From: Pedobacter sp. KBW06
Lineage (GTDB): Bacteria; Bacteroidota; Bacteroidia; Sphingobacteriales; Sphingobacteriaceae
Assembly: GCF_003852525.1 (NCBI RefSeq)
Contig: NZ_QAJL01000002.1
Coordinates: forward strand, 196,436 to 252,937
Reading direction: 5' to 3'
Length of the DNA stretch: 56,502 nucleotides
Shown: positions 25,144-36,231 of the stretch, piece by piece
Numbering within the stretch: position 1 is the stretch's first letter
Layout of the letters: every line of letters starts with the position of its first letter
The notes under the pieces: model-generated
Told to the model about the DNA's origin: nothing
What the model saw: the letters and a program-made list of their open reading frames with translations, nothing else
Databases searched by the model: none
Position numbers and translations under genes: made by a program

Positions 25144-25464
25144 TTATGATAATTGCTTATCTAATTTTTGTGCCAATACTGATTTTGGAACTGCACCAAC
25201 CTGTTTGTCTACTACTTCTCCGTTCTTGAAGAATAATAAAGCCGGGATGTTGCGGATACCGAATTGAGTCGAAATTTGAGGGTTGTTATCCACATTCACT
25301 TTACCTACGATTGCTTTTCCATCGTATTCTTTTGAGATCTCGTCTACGATTGGTCCTACCATGCGACATGGACCACACCATTCTGCCCAAAAATCAACCA
25401 AAACGGGTTTATCTGATTTTAATACAACTTCCTCGAAGTTTGCATCTGTAATTTCCAAAGCCAT
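25144..25464 (-). CDS. trxA: thioredoxin
   Basis: A cytoplasmic thioredoxin of 106 residues, standard length, with the redox motif WCGPCR giving C30 and C33, the buried aspartate region VDFWAEW and the cis-proline segment [10 protein letters not shown]. It supplies electrons to ribonucleotide reductase and peroxiredoxins such as the bcp product in this window. A -7-like TATCTTTG lies on the minus strand at 25548-25555, giving a leader of about 80 nt. Confidence 0.97.
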   Translation of the reverse strand: MALEITDANFEEVVLKSDKPVLVDFWAEWCGPCRMVGPIVDEISKEYDGKAIVGKVNVDNNPQISTQFGIRNIPALLFFKNGEVVDKQVGAVPKSVLAQKLDKQLS

Positions 25465-25598
25465 AATTCTTATTTTTATTTTATTAGTTTTTTTATCTTC
25501 TACTTGCCTGAATACTTAGGCGTTGCCTTTATACCCAAACCAGGGTACAAAGATATAATCAATTGTAATGCCATCAGCCTGACAATGCCAAAATGACA

Positions 25599-28500
25599 TT
25601 AGTTCAACTTAGGATTAACGTTTAAGGCAGTTAATTGCTCTAAAAAGTTATTGTTAGGATTAATCTTCAGTGATTTCGAGGGCAATTTAACATTTACATT
25701 TTGTTCCCGGTCATAAACATCAAATAATAACTGACAATTCTGATGATCCGTATTCGCTTTGTTCTCTTCCAGAATCGCATGGATCTTACTCATAAAATCA
25801 TCCGTAATCTTTTCTATAGGTACCTGAATGGTTACACTCTTCGCCAGCTTATCGCGCAGTTCGGATAAAAGGCTGATCGATGTGATCTTAAACTCCCAGT
25901 CGCCCTCTTTTCTGAAACGCTCACCAACCCTTCCACGAATCTGAAGGAAATATCCATCCGTAAGAAATTGTTTAAACTTGATGAAATCATCACCAAACAA
26001 TGCAAGCTCACAGGTATCGTCGTAATCTTCAAAGACAATCGTTCCGAAAGGCTTTCCGGTTTTAGTCATCCTTTGCGCGGCAATAACCACCAATCCACCA
26101 ACCACCAGCTCCCGGTTTTTGATTCCCTCAAATTCAGCAAGTACCTCCTCATTAGAATCCCCGGTCCTGATTTTATTTACCAGCGACAAGTGTTTCACTT
26201 TATGCTGACAGAATTCTTTCAGTTCCAGTTTATAATTATCCAGCGGGTGACCACTCAAAAAGATCCCAATCGCATCCTTCTCGAATTTCAACCTGTCTAT
26301 CAGGCTCCACTCCGGAGCAACAGGCAAGCTTGGCTCGTAAATCATGTCTGCAACAGAACCTCCAAATAAGGACGACTGGGCAGAAGATTCATTGTTTTGA
26401 AAATCATTGGCAAACTTGATCATCTTTTCGATGCCGTTCATCTTATCATTGATCCCCACAAAGAAATATTGCGCCCTGTGGTATCCAAATCCATCAAAAG
26501 CACCGCTATAGACAAAACTCTCGTAAGCTTTCTTATTTACCGTACGCGTATTTGAACGTTTGGCGAAATCATATACACTTCTGTACTGACCACTTTCGTT
26601 GCGTTCCAGAATGATGCTCTCTACGGCTTTTTCTCCCACACCTTTGATCCCCGATAATCCAAAACGAACCTGTCCGCTAATGTTTACGGAAAACTTCGTT
26701 CCAGACTCATTTACGTCCGGACCAAGTACAGAAACCCCCATTTGCTTACACTCTTCCATAAAGAATGCCACCTGTTTAATGTCACTCATGTTGTTGGAAA
26801 GTACCGCCGCCATATATTCAGCAGGATAATGTGCTTTTAAATAGGCAGTCTGATAGGCAATCCAGGCGTAACAGGTAGAGTGGGATTTGTTGAAGGCATA
26901 AGATGCAAATGCTTCCCAATCTTTCCAGATTTTCTCCAGAACGGTAGCATCATGTCCCTTTTCCGCAGCCTGAGCCACAAATTTAGGTTTCATCTTATCC
27001 AAAACATCTTTTTGTTTCTTACCCATTGCCTTACGCAAAACGTCGGCCTCACCTTTCGTAAATCCGGCAAGTTTCTGGGACAAGAGCATCACCTGCTCCT
27101 GATATACGGTAATCCCGTAGGTTTCTTTTAAATATTCTTCACAGGCATCAAGGTCATACTTGATCTCTTCCTCTCCGTTCTTTCTGCGAACAAAGCTGGG
27201 AATATATTCCAATGGTCCCGGACGGTACAAAGCGTTCATGGCAATTAAATCCCCGAATACGGTGGGCTTCAATTCCTTCATGTATTTCTGCATCCCGTTC
27301 GACTCATACTGGAAGATACCGATGGTTTCCCCGCGCTGAAAGAGCTCATAAGTCTTTGCATCGTCAATTGGGAAATTATCCGGATCAAGGTCAATATTAT
27401 GCCGGAACTTCACGAGCTTCACGGTATCCTTAATCAGGGTTAATGTTTTTAACCCCAAAAAGTCCATTTTCAATAAACCGGCACTTTCTACCACAGAGTT
27501 GTCAAACTGCGTAACGTAAAGATCGGAATCCTTTGCTGTAGCTACGGGTACGAAATTCGTAATGTCGCTAGGCGTGATGATTACCCCGCAGGCATGGATT
27601 CCCGTATTTCTTAGGGAACCTTCCAGAATCTGAGCCTGTTCAAGGGTCTTGGCACCAAGGTCATTGGCATTTGCCAGTCCCTTTAGTTCTAAAACCTTCT
27701 CATATTCATCTGCCCGAAGCGCCCCTTTCAGGCTCTTCTCGTCCAGCGTAAAGATCTTGGCCAGCTTCATGTTTGGAATCAACTTGGCAATCTTCTCCGC
27801 CTCGTATAAAGGAAGGTCAAGTACCCTTGCTGTATCTTTTACCGACGACTTTGCTGCCATCGTACCATAGGTGATGATCTGTGCCACCTGGTTGGCTCCG
27901 TATTTATTAATTACGTAGTCCATTACCCTTCCACGGCCCTCATCATCAAAATCGATATCAATATCGGGCATGGAAACCCTGTCCGGATTCAGGAAACGCT
28001 CAAATAGCAAATCGTATTTGATGGGGTCAATATTCGTAATCCCAAGACAATAAGCTACTGCAGATCCTGCAGCAGATCCCCTGCCCGGCCCCACAGAAAC
28101 ATCCAGCTCCCTTGCTTTCGCAATAAAATCCTGAACAATCAAAAAGTATCCGGGATATCCGGTCTTCTCAATGGTCTGTAACTCAAAATCCAAACGTTCT
28201 GTAATCGATTCGGTAATTTCACCGTATCTTTTTTTCGCCCCTACATAAGTCAGGTGACGTAAAAATTTATTTTCTCCCCGCTTACCGCCGTCTTCCTCAT
28301 CTTCCTTTACCAGGAATTCTTCAGAAATATCGAACTTAGGTAAAAGTACTTCCCGTGCAAGTTTGTAAATCTCAATCTTATCGATTACGGATTGAATGTT
28401 GAGAATCGCTTCCGGTACATCAGCAAATAGGTTTTTCATCTCCTCAGGAGTTTTGAAATAATACTCCTGGTTCGGCAAGCCGAAACGGTATCCCCTGCCT

Positions 28501-30029
28501 CGCCCTATCGGTGTAGCTTGTTTCTCCCCCTCCTTTACACACAATAAAATATCATGTGCATTCGCATCTTTTTTGTTGATGTAATAGGTATTGTTGGTAG
28601 CAATCAACTTCACATCGTGCTTTTTTGCCAGGGCGATCAGGGAGATATTGACAATATCTTCATCTTCCTGACTGTGGCGCATTAACTCCATGTAAAAGTC
28701 TTCACCAAATTGAGATTTCCACCACAATAAAGCTTCTTCAGCTTGTTTTTCACCAAGGTTTAGCAATTTACTGGAGATCTCTCCATATAAGTTACCAGAA
28801 AGTACAATGATGTCATCTTTATACTGTTCTATAACTGCCTTATCAATCCTTGGAATATAATAGAATCCTTTTGTGTAGGCTATTGACGACATCTTTGCCA
28901 GGTTATGATAACCAGCCTTATTCTTGGCCAATAACACGACCTGATAGCCGTCGTCTTTTCTTTTCTTATCCTCGTGGTTCTCACAAACAAAAAATTCACA
29001 GCCTACAATAGGTTTAATGATCACCTCATCCGGCGTTTCCCCTTTTTCAACTGCAGCCTGATTTCTTGCTTCCACACCTTTGTTGTGGTTCAGAATCTGA
29101 GCCACAAAATGAAATGCCCCCATCATGTTGGCATGGTCAGTCATTGCTACCGCAGGCATTTTATATGCTGCTGTAGCTTTGATCAGCGAAGGGATGTTAA
29201 TGGTAGATTGCAGTACCGAAAACTGCGTATGGTTGTGTAAGTGAACATAAGTAGCTGACGCGAGCTCCAGCTTGTTCTCTTCCAGTGTTTTTTTAGAAAC
29301 TTTAGGCCCTTCTGCTTTTAATAACCGCTTTCTGATTTCATCAGAAGCCGCTTTTAAATTCAGGTGATTTAACCCAACGCGCTGGATTACTCCGGGATTA
29401 CGTTCTTTATAAGACTGTATGTAGGCTACGTTAGCTTGAAGCTGATCGAGTGTAAATACCTCCAGTTTTATCAATTGAAGAAAGCAGCGCGTGGTCGCTT
29501 CCACATCGGCAGTCGCATTGTGCGCTTCTGCAAAGGGCTCTCCAAAAAGATATTGGTGTAATTCTGTTAATGTAGGTAATTTAAATTTACCGCCACGTCC
29601 GCCCGGCAAACGCAAAAGCTCTGCCGTGGTTTCTGTACAGGTATCCAAAACCGGCATCTGGCTCATCGGGCTTTCTACGCCAAGACGATGAAACTCACAG
29701 CCCATAATGTTCACGTCGAAACCGATATTCTGACCAACAACAAATTTAGACTTCGCCAGGGCAACATTGAACTTCTCCAGTACCTCCGACAAAGGAATTC
29801 CCTGTTCTTCTGCAAGCTCTGTAGAAATCCCGTGAATCCGCTCCGCATCATAAGGAATATTGAAACCATCAGGTCTGACTAAATAATCCTGGTGTTCGAT
29901 AAGATTTCCAAACTCATCATGTAACTGCCATGCAATCTGGATACATCTCGGCCAATTATCCGTGTCGGTAATAGGCGCATTCCAATTGCGTGGCAACCCC
30001 GTCGTTTCGGTATCAAAAATCAAATACAT
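25599..30029 (-). CDS. dnaE: DNA polymerase III alpha subunit fused to an N-terminal exonuclease
   Basis: The replicative polymerase, 1476 residues. Residues 1-200 form a DnaQ-type 3'-5' exonuclease with D6 and E8 in FDTETTGLP, VGQNIGFDVNI near 95 and HNATADVEAT near 165. The PHP domain begins with VHLHNHTQF near residue 260. Its later motif reads NNTYY near 478 where many active PHP domains have ND-x-HY, so metal binding there may be lost. The C-family polymerase palm has the catalytic aspartates in PDIDIDF (about 687-693) and MDFLGLKTL. The tau-binding/OB-fold region is at the C-terminus. A TATTTTTG box lies at 30077-30084 on the minus strand. The built-in exonuclease probably supplies proofreading. 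Confidence 0.95.
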   Translation of the reverse strand: MYLIFDTETTGLPRNWNAPITDTDNWPRCIQIAWQLHDEFGNLIEHQDYLVRPDGFNIPYDAERIHGISTELAEEQGIPLSEVLEKFNVALAKSKFVVGQNIGFDVNIMGCEFHRLGVESPMSQMPVLDTCTETTAELLRLPGGRGGKFKLPTLTELHQYLFGEPFAEAHNATADVEATTRCFLQLIKLEVFTLDQLQANVAYIQSYKERNPGVIQRVGLNHLNLKAASDEIRKRLLKAEGPKVSKKTLEENKLELASATYVHLHNHTQFSVLQSTINIPSLIKATAAYKMPAVAMTDHANMMGAFHFVAQILNHNKGVEARNQAAVEKGETPDEVIIKPIVGCEFFVCENHEDKKRKDDGYQVVLLAKNKAGYHNLAKMSSIAYTKGFYYIPRIDKAVIEQYKDDIIVLSGNLYGEISSKLLNLGEKQAEEALLWWKSQFGEDFYMELMRHSQEDEDIVNISLIALAKKHDVKLIATNNTYYINKKDANAHDILLCVKEGEKQATPIGRGRGYRFGLPNQEYYFKTPEEMKNLFADVPEAILNIQSVIDKIEIYKLAREVLLPKFDISEEFLVKEDEEDGGKRGENKFLRHLTYVGAKKRYGEITESITERLDFELQTIEKTGYPGYFLIVQDFIAKARELDVSVGPGRGSAAGSAVAYCLGITNIDPIKYDLLFERFLNPDRVSMPDIDIDFDDEGRGRVMDYVINKYGANQVAQIITYGTMAAKSSVKDTARVLDLPLYEAEKIAKLIPNMKLAKIFTLDEKSLKGALRADEYEKVLELKGLANANDLGAKTLEQAQILEGSLRNTGIHACGVIITPSDITNFVPVATAKDSDLYVTQFDNSVVESAGLLKMDFLGLKTLTLIKDTVKLVKFRHNIDLDPDNFPIDDAKTYELFQRGETIGIFQYESNGMQKYMKELKPTVFGDLIAMNALYRPGPLEYIPSFVRRKNGEEEIKYDLDACEEYLKETYGITVYQEQVMLLSQKLAGFTKGEADVLRKAMGKKQKDVLDKMKPKFVAQAAEKGHDATVLEKIWKDWEAFASYAFNKSHSTCYAWIAYQTAYLKAHYPAEYMAAVLSNNMSDIKQVAFFMEECKQMGVSVLGPDVNESGTKFSVNISGQVRFGLSGIKGVGEKAVESIILERNESGQYRSVYDFAKRSNTRTVNKKAYESFVYSGAFDGFGYHRAQYFFVGINDKMNGIEKMIKFANDFQNNESSAQSSLFGGSVADMIYEPSLPVAPEWSLIDRLKFEKDAIGIFLSGHPLDNYKLELKEFCQHKVKHLSLVNKIRTGDSNEEVLAEFEGIKNRELVVGGLVVIAAQRMTKTGKPFGTIVFEDYDDTCELALFGDDFIKFKQFLTDGYFLQIRGRVGERFRKEGDWEFKITSISLLSELRDKLAKSVTIQVPIEKITDDFMSKIHAILEENKANTDHQNCQLLFDVYDREQNVNVKLPSKSLKINPNNNFLEQLTALNVNPKLN

Positions 30030-30124
30030 AGCTAGGTAATTAGAAAATCGTCTTTTTAGAAATCAATATGATTGATCAAAAATACGGATTTTTTCAGTTC
30101 TCCATCTAATAGCAACAGATAATT

Positions 30125-30661
30125 TTACACAGAATGAACCTCAGGAATCGGTAGTGATGACTTGTGTTCCTGTGAAACTAATTTTGAAGTATCATAACCC
30201 TTTTTACGACAGCGCTCTATGATTTCTGCCAGCAATTCCTGGGGTAGGTTCGGTTTTCTGGCCATGATAAAAAGGTATTTAAATTTTGGGTGTCCAACCA
30301 CCACATAAGAATAATCCCCGGCAAGTTCTATCACCCAATAATCCGCCTTTATAGGCCAGATAAACTGGGCTTTGAACCTCGCATTCCTGCTCCCCCGGAT
30401 CACAAAAAGTTTAGAGCGGAAATATTTCTGCTTGTCCTGCCCCAGCACTTTATATCCTGTAAAAACAGCATAGTAACCATCGGGATGGATGACATAGGTC
30501 TCCACCGTTTGGCGCCAGTGCTTGTCCATGAAAGTAGGTATGGAATACAAAGAATACCACTTTCCGGCATACGACATAATATCAACTTTTTCTACCGGTA
30601 CATTATCCATAACAGGGTCCATCATTTTACGACTATTAAGCAAATGTAAATTCTTTATCAT
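30125..30661 (-). CDS. lipocalin family protein (Blc-like)
   Basis: A lipid- or small-hydrophobe-binding protein of 178 residues. The lipocalin motif G-K-W appears in YAGKWYSLYSIPTF near residue 38, followed by an alternating beta-strand pattern that includes QFIWPIKADYWVIELAGDYSYVVVG and the C-terminal FIMARKPNLPQELL. The last two segments are typical of bacterial Blc lipocalins. There is no clear signal peptide or lipobox with this start. Several methionines lie in the first 18 residues, so the start is uncertain. Confidence 0.8.
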   Translation of the reverse strand: MIKNLHLLNSRKMMDPVMDNVPVEKVDIMSYAGKWYSLYSIPTFMDKHWRQTVETYVIHPDGYYAVFTGYKVLGQDKQKYFRSKLFVIRGSRNARFKAQFIWPIKADYWVIELAGDYSYVVVGHPKFKYLFIMARKPNLPQELLAEIIERCRKKGYDTSKLVSQEHKSSLPIPEVHSV

Positions 30662-30750
30662 AAAACCAGCAAGGTTGAAGAAAGTTTTAAAAAGCGTTTT
30701 TTAAACTGACCTAAATTTCTAACTTCGGCTTGAGACATTCCCCAACATGG

Positions 30751-30783
30751 TTTGCTTCATATATTAATTGTATCCTAAATTTA
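30751..30783 (+). promoter_or_regulatory. probable promoter of mdh
   Basis: TTTG at 30751-30754 and TAAATTTA at 30776-30783 are 21 nt apart. They match the Bacteroidota consensus except for the final base of the -7 box. Transcription would begin about 68 nt before the ATG. Confidence 0.45.
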
Positions 30784-30856
30784 TAGTCATAGATCAGCAT
30801 TTAAAACAATAGATTTAAACCAGGAGGAAAACCTTTAAAATAAAATTAGATTCATT

Positions 30857-31795
30857 ATGAAAATAACGGTTGTAGGTGCCGGCGCAGTAGGCGCCACTTG
30901 TGCAGATAATATTGCCAGAAAAGAATTAGCAGAAGAGCTCGTTTTATTAGACATCAAAGAAGGTTTTGCAGAAGGCAAAGCAATTGACATGATGCAAACC
31001 GCCACTTTATTAGGCTTTGATACAAAAATTACCGGTGTAACCAACGATTACAGCAAAACAGCAGGCTCTACAGTGGCTGTGATTACTTCCGGACTTCCGC
31101 GCAAACCGGGGATGACCCGCGAAGAACTGATCGGAATTAATGCCGGAATCGTAAAAGGTGTAGCAGAAAACATTTTAAAATATTCTCCCGATGCCATCAT
31201 TATAGTGATCAGTAACCCAATGGACACGATGACTTACCTGGCATTAAAATCCCTTGGATTACCTAAAAACAGAATCATCGGAATGGGTGGAACATTAGAC
31301 AGTGCCCGTTTCAAATATTATTTAAGTGTTGCTTTAAACTGCAATTCAAATGATTTGCAGGGTTTTGTAATCGGAGGCCATGGAGATACTACCATGATCC
31401 CTTTAACTCGCTACGCCACTTACCAGAGCTTGCCAGTGTCTGATCTGCTGGATAAAGCAACCTTAGATAAAGTTGCAGCAGATACCATGGTTGGTGGAGC
31501 TACATTAACGGGCCTTCTTGGAACCTCTGCCTGGTATGCACCGGGTGCTGCAGGAGCTGCGTTAGTAGAAAGCATTGTCCGTGATGAGAAAAAATTATTT
31601 ACCTGCTGCGTATCCCTTGATGGAGAATACGGTCAGAATGACATCTGTCTGGGTGTTCCCGTAATCGTTGGACGTAACGGATGGGAAAAAATAATAGATT
31701 ACAAATTAAATGAAGAAGAACAAGCTTCATTTAATAAAAGCGCCGATGCCGTACGCGCCATGAACAGCGTATTGCAGGAGATGAAATTAGTTTAA
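30857..31795 (+). CDS. mdh: malate dehydrogenase
   Basis: A TCA-cycle enzyme that interconverts malate and oxaloacetate with NAD. It is 312 residues, the LDH-like type of malate dehydrogenase. The N-terminal GAGAVGATCADNIA is the nucleotide-binding glycine loop, D33 in LLDIKEG selects NAD, the mobile loop holds two arginines in GLPRKPGMTREE, and the catalytic histidine is in GGHGDTTMIPL near residue 175. The retropepsin-like gene begins 4 bp after the stop, so the two share a transcript. Confidence 0.96.
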   Translation: MKITVVGAGAVGATCADNIARKELAEELVLLDIKEGFAEGKAIDMMQTATLLGFDTKITGVTNDYSKTAGSTVAVITSGLPRKPGMTREELIGINAGIVKGVAENILKYSPDAIIIVISNPMDTMTYLALKSLGLPKNRIIGMGGTLDSARFKYYLSVALNCNSNDLQGFVIGGHGDTTMIPLTRYATYQSLPVSDLLDKATLDKVAADTMVGGATLTGLLGTSAWYAPGAAGAALVESIVRDEKKLFTCCVSLDGEYGQNDICLGVPVIVGRNGWEKIIDYKLNEEEQASFNKSADAVRAMNSVLQEMKLV

Positions 31796-31799
31796 ATTA

Positions 31800-32225
31800 A
31801 TGAGAACCATTTCTGTTCCTTTAACCTTAATAAATTTACAAGATGATGGTTTCCACCTTTTGGTGGAAATTGTCATTTTTGGGAAGAAATCTTTTGCAGT
31901 ACTCGATACAGGTGCTTCCAGGTCAGTATTCGATATGACATTAATCAAAGCAAATATTTCTGAACTGGAACATAGTGAAGAAACACACGCCACTACCCTC
32001 TTTGCTACATCAACCACTCTCCAGGCCACGATCCCTAAATTAAAAATCGGCAGGTTAGTCATCAATGATTACGATACCGTCGCACTTGATTTAGATACTG
32101 TTAACCAGGCGTACGAACAAATGGGCCATCCAAAAGTAATTGGTATCATTGGAAGCGACATACTGCTGAAGTACTATGCCAATATCAACTACAGAAAATT
32201 AAGGCTATTTCTTTACGCGGATTAA
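31800..32225 (+). CDS. retropepsin-like aspartyl protease family protein
   Basis: A 141-residue protein with a single pepsin-like half. The active-site triad DTG is at residues 36-38 in FAVLDTGASRSVFD, and a second hydrophobic-hydrophobic-glycine segment, VIGIIGSDILLKY, lies near 117-129. Proteins of this size act as dimers, as retroviral proteases do. No signal peptide is present, so it is probably cytoplasmic. The coupling with mdh is close (4 bp), but no functional link is known to me. Target proteins are unknown. Confidence 0.8.
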   Translation: MRTISVPLTLINLQDDGFHLLVEIVIFGKKSFAVLDTGASRSVFDMTLIKANISELEHSEETHATTLFATSTTLQATIPKLKIGRLVINDYDTVALDLDTVNQAYEQMGHPKVIGIIGSDILLKYYANINYRKLRLFLYAD

Positions 32226-32232
32226 TTATTTA

Positions 32233-32276
32233 AAAGGACCTTTACCCCAAGATGTACTTCCCGGACAAGGTCCTTT
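32233..32276 (+). terminator. stem-loop after the mdh operon
   Basis: A 10-bp perfect stem (32233-32242 with 32267-32276) has a 24-nt loop and only a broken T tract. It begins 7 bp after the retropepsin-like gene. Confidence 0.6.
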
Positions 32277-32285
32277 ACAGCTTTT

Positions 32286-32711
32286 CTAATTAATAATTAC
32301 GGTATGTGTCCCATCAGGATTCACAACGATGGAGGTAGCTCCATTATTAATTACCGTAGAATGGGTTCCATCAGCATTCACAATCAGACCGGTAGCACCA
32401 TTATCAATCCACGTAGAATGAGTTCCGTCAGCATTCACTATCGTACTGACATTGCCGGTTTTCATCACTGTGGAATGTAAGCCTTTCGAATTAACAAACA
32501 AGGCATTTTCCCCATTTTTGATGAGCGTAGTATGCGTTCCAATAGCGTCTACGAGCGTAGTAATGTTCCCTACCTCCAGCTTACTGATAATTGTCACTGC
32601 TCTGTTTAACGGGATAAGGAAGCCTGGCAAACAGCCATTCGCTTTTTGTTGCTGTGCTTTCAATCCATAACAGACCGGAAAAACCAGCAGGAATAAAATT
32701 AATCTTTTCAT
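32286..32711 (-). CDS. secreted protein of 19-residue tandem repeats, unknown function
   Basis: A 141-residue exported protein. A signal peptide covers residues 1-20 (ending GLKAQ). The mature part is tandem repeats of exactly 19 residues at 53-71, 72-90, 91-109 and 110-128, plus a partial fifth at 129-141. The best unit reads IVNADGTHSTVINNGATSI. Another degenerate unit may precede residue 53. The alternating hydrophobic pattern with NG and DG turns suggests a beta-solenoid or amyloid-like stack with one repeat per coil, but the curlin glutamine-asparagine pattern is absent. The ATG at 32711 is preferred over an in-frame TTG two codons earlier. I do not recognise the family. Confidence 0.7.
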   Translation of the reverse strand: MKRLILFLLVFPVCYGLKAQQQKANGCLPGFLIPLNRAVTIISKLEVGNITTLVDAIGTHTTLIKNGENALFVNSKGLHSTVMKTGNVSTIVNADGTHSTWIDNGATGLIVNADGTHSTVINNGATSIVVNPDGTHTVIIN

Positions 32712-32764
32712 AATCAATCATTTGTGTGTAATACAATATACACCATCAAAAAATTAAAGACAAA

Positions 32765-32796
32765 AAAAAGGAGCGATTTTTCAATCGCTCCTTTTT
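32765..32796 (-). terminator. intrinsic terminator of gyrB
   Basis: A 13-bp perfect stem (32765-32777 with 32784-32796) with a 6-nt loop lies 19 bp after the gyrB stop. The T-rich arms suit both directions. Confidence 0.9.
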
Positions 32797-32815
32797 GCAA
32801 GTTAACACGCTTTAA

Positions 32816-34840
<2,025 letters not shown>

Positions 34841-34911
34841 CTATCTACCCATAAAAGGCCCAAAAAACACGCTAAAAATCACAGTTCTTTAGGATACTAA
34901 ATTTGAAATTT

Positions 34912-34919
34912 TATATTTG
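34912..34919 (+). promoter_or_regulatory. -7 promoter box of the OmpH-like gene
   Basis: TATATTTG matches the Bacteroidota -7 consensus. Transcription near 34925 would leave a leader of about 105 nt before the ATG at 35032. No clear -33 TTTG was found at the right distance. Confidence 0.45.
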
Positions 34920-35031
34920 TTGAAATTTATCCGCCAAAAATGGAAGGGGCATCCTAAAAAACAGGTCTTAAACCGGCTGGAAGGATGATGGGAACCAAAA
35001 ATTAAAATAAAATATCAATTATAATCATTAG

Positions 35032-35631
35032 ATGAAAAGATCAACATTAAAACTTGGCAGCATTGCTACTGCAGTCGCACTAGTTTCCGTAATGGCTTCT
35101 TGCCAAAACAAAGAAAACACCACTGCACCTGCTACAAAATCTGAGTCGGCTACAGTGACTAGCGCAGAGAAAATCGTCTATGTGAATTCTGATTCCCTGC
35201 TAACAAAATATCAGTATTTCAAAGACTTAAAAACGAAACTTGATGCGAAGTCAAAAACTGCTCAAACAGATCTTGCTTCTAAACAACAGGCATTCCAGCG
35301 TGAAGTATCACAATATCAGCAGCAACAAAATACCCTGCCTGCTGATCAACGTGCTTCTACAGAAGAAAGACTTGCCCGTAAACAACAGGAATTACAAGCT
35401 TATTCACAAAATGCAGGTGCTGCCCTTCAGAATGAACAAGCTTCAGAAAATGAAAAATTATATGATAAAGTTGCACAATACCTGAAAACTTATGCCAAAG
35501 GAAAAGGTTTCAAAATGGTATTGACTTATTCTAAAGGAAACAGTGCAATCCTTTTTGCTGATGAGTCTTTAGATGTAACAAGCGAAGTAATTGTAGGATT
35601 AAACGAAGCCTATAAAGCAGACAAAAAATAG
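35032..35631 (+). CDS. OmpH/Skp family lipoprotein
   Basis: An envelope chaperone-like protein of 199 residues. The lipobox MASC at residues 21-24 marks it as a lipoprotein, which is a difference from the soluble periplasmic Skp of proteobacteria. Residues 45-58 (EKIVYVNSDSLLTKY) start the family domain. A long glutamine- and lysine-rich coiled coil covers about 60-150, and the closing beta segment MVLTYSKGNSAILFADESLDVT is typical of OmpH. It probably helps outer membrane proteins travel to BamA, whose gene is elsewhere in the window. A terminator follows. Confidence 0.88.
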   Translation: MKRSTLKLGSIATAVALVSVMASCQNKENTTAPATKSESATVTSAEKIVYVNSDSLLTKYQYFKDLKTKLDAKSKTAQTDLASKQQAFQREVSQYQQQQNTLPADQRASTEERLARKQQELQAYSQNAGAALQNEQASENEKLYDKVAQYLKTYAKGKGFKMVLTYSKGNSAILFADESLDVTSEVIVGLNEAYKADKK

Positions 35632-35650
35632 TTCTTCCTGCTAAGAATTT

Positions 35651-35681
35651 AAATGCCCTGGTCATTCGGGGCATTTTTTTT
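35651..35681 (+). terminator. intrinsic terminator of the OmpH-like gene
   Basis: An 8-bp stem (35651-35658 with 35669-35676) with a 10-nt loop leads into an eight-base T run. Confidence 0.9.
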
Positions 35682-35740
35682 GCGCTATAAAACCAGGATT
35701 ATGCTACAAAAGCATAGCAACAACGAACAAAACCATCATT

Positions 35741-36229
35741 ATGCCAGTTAAAGAAAACAATCCACACGAAAAATTCATGAAACTCGCCATCGCTCTATCT
35801 GAAAAGAATGTCACCGGAGGTCTTGGTGGCCCTTTTGGAGCAGTAGTCGTAAAAGACGGCAAAATTATAGCCAAAAGTGGCAATAAGGTAACCACAACAA
35901 ATGATCCGACGGCCCATGCAGAAGTTTCTGCGATTCGTTTGGCCTGTAAAAAACTAAAGACATTTGACCTCAGCGGATGTGTAGTTTATACCAGTTGTGA
36001 GCCATGCCCGATGTGTCTCAGTGCCATTTATTGGGCAAGGATCGAAACGATCTACTATGCCAACACCAAAGTAGACGCGGCAAACATTGGCTTCGATGAT
36101 AAATTCATTTACGATGAAATTGAAAAGCCAATGGCAAAACGTACCTTACCTATCCACCAGATGATGAGAAAAGAAGCACAACAGGCTTTCCAGCTCTGGG
36201 AGCAATCCTCCATGAAAATAGACTATTAA
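35741..36229 (+). CDS. nucleoside deaminase (guanine deaminase-like)
   Basis: A zinc hydrolase of the cytidine deaminase fold, 162 residues. Zinc ligands are H59 in the HAE motif, with catalytic E61, and C89 and C92 in EPCPMC. The C-terminal half (AKVDAANIGFDDKFIYDEI) resembles the domain-swapped GuaD-type guanine deaminases of Gram-positive bacteria rather than tRNA adenosine deaminase TadA, so free guanine is the likely substrate. The EcsC-family gene begins 2 bp after the stop, which implies one transcript. Confidence 0.85.
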   Translation: MPVKENNPHEKFMKLAIALSEKNVTGGLGGPFGAVVVKDGKIIAKSGNKVTTTNDPTAHAEVSAIRLACKKLKTFDLSGCVVYTSCEPCPMCLSAIYWARIETIYYANTKVDAANIGFDDKFIYDEIEKPMAKRTLPIHQMMRKEAQQAFQLWEQSSMKIDY

Positions 36230-36231
36230 AA

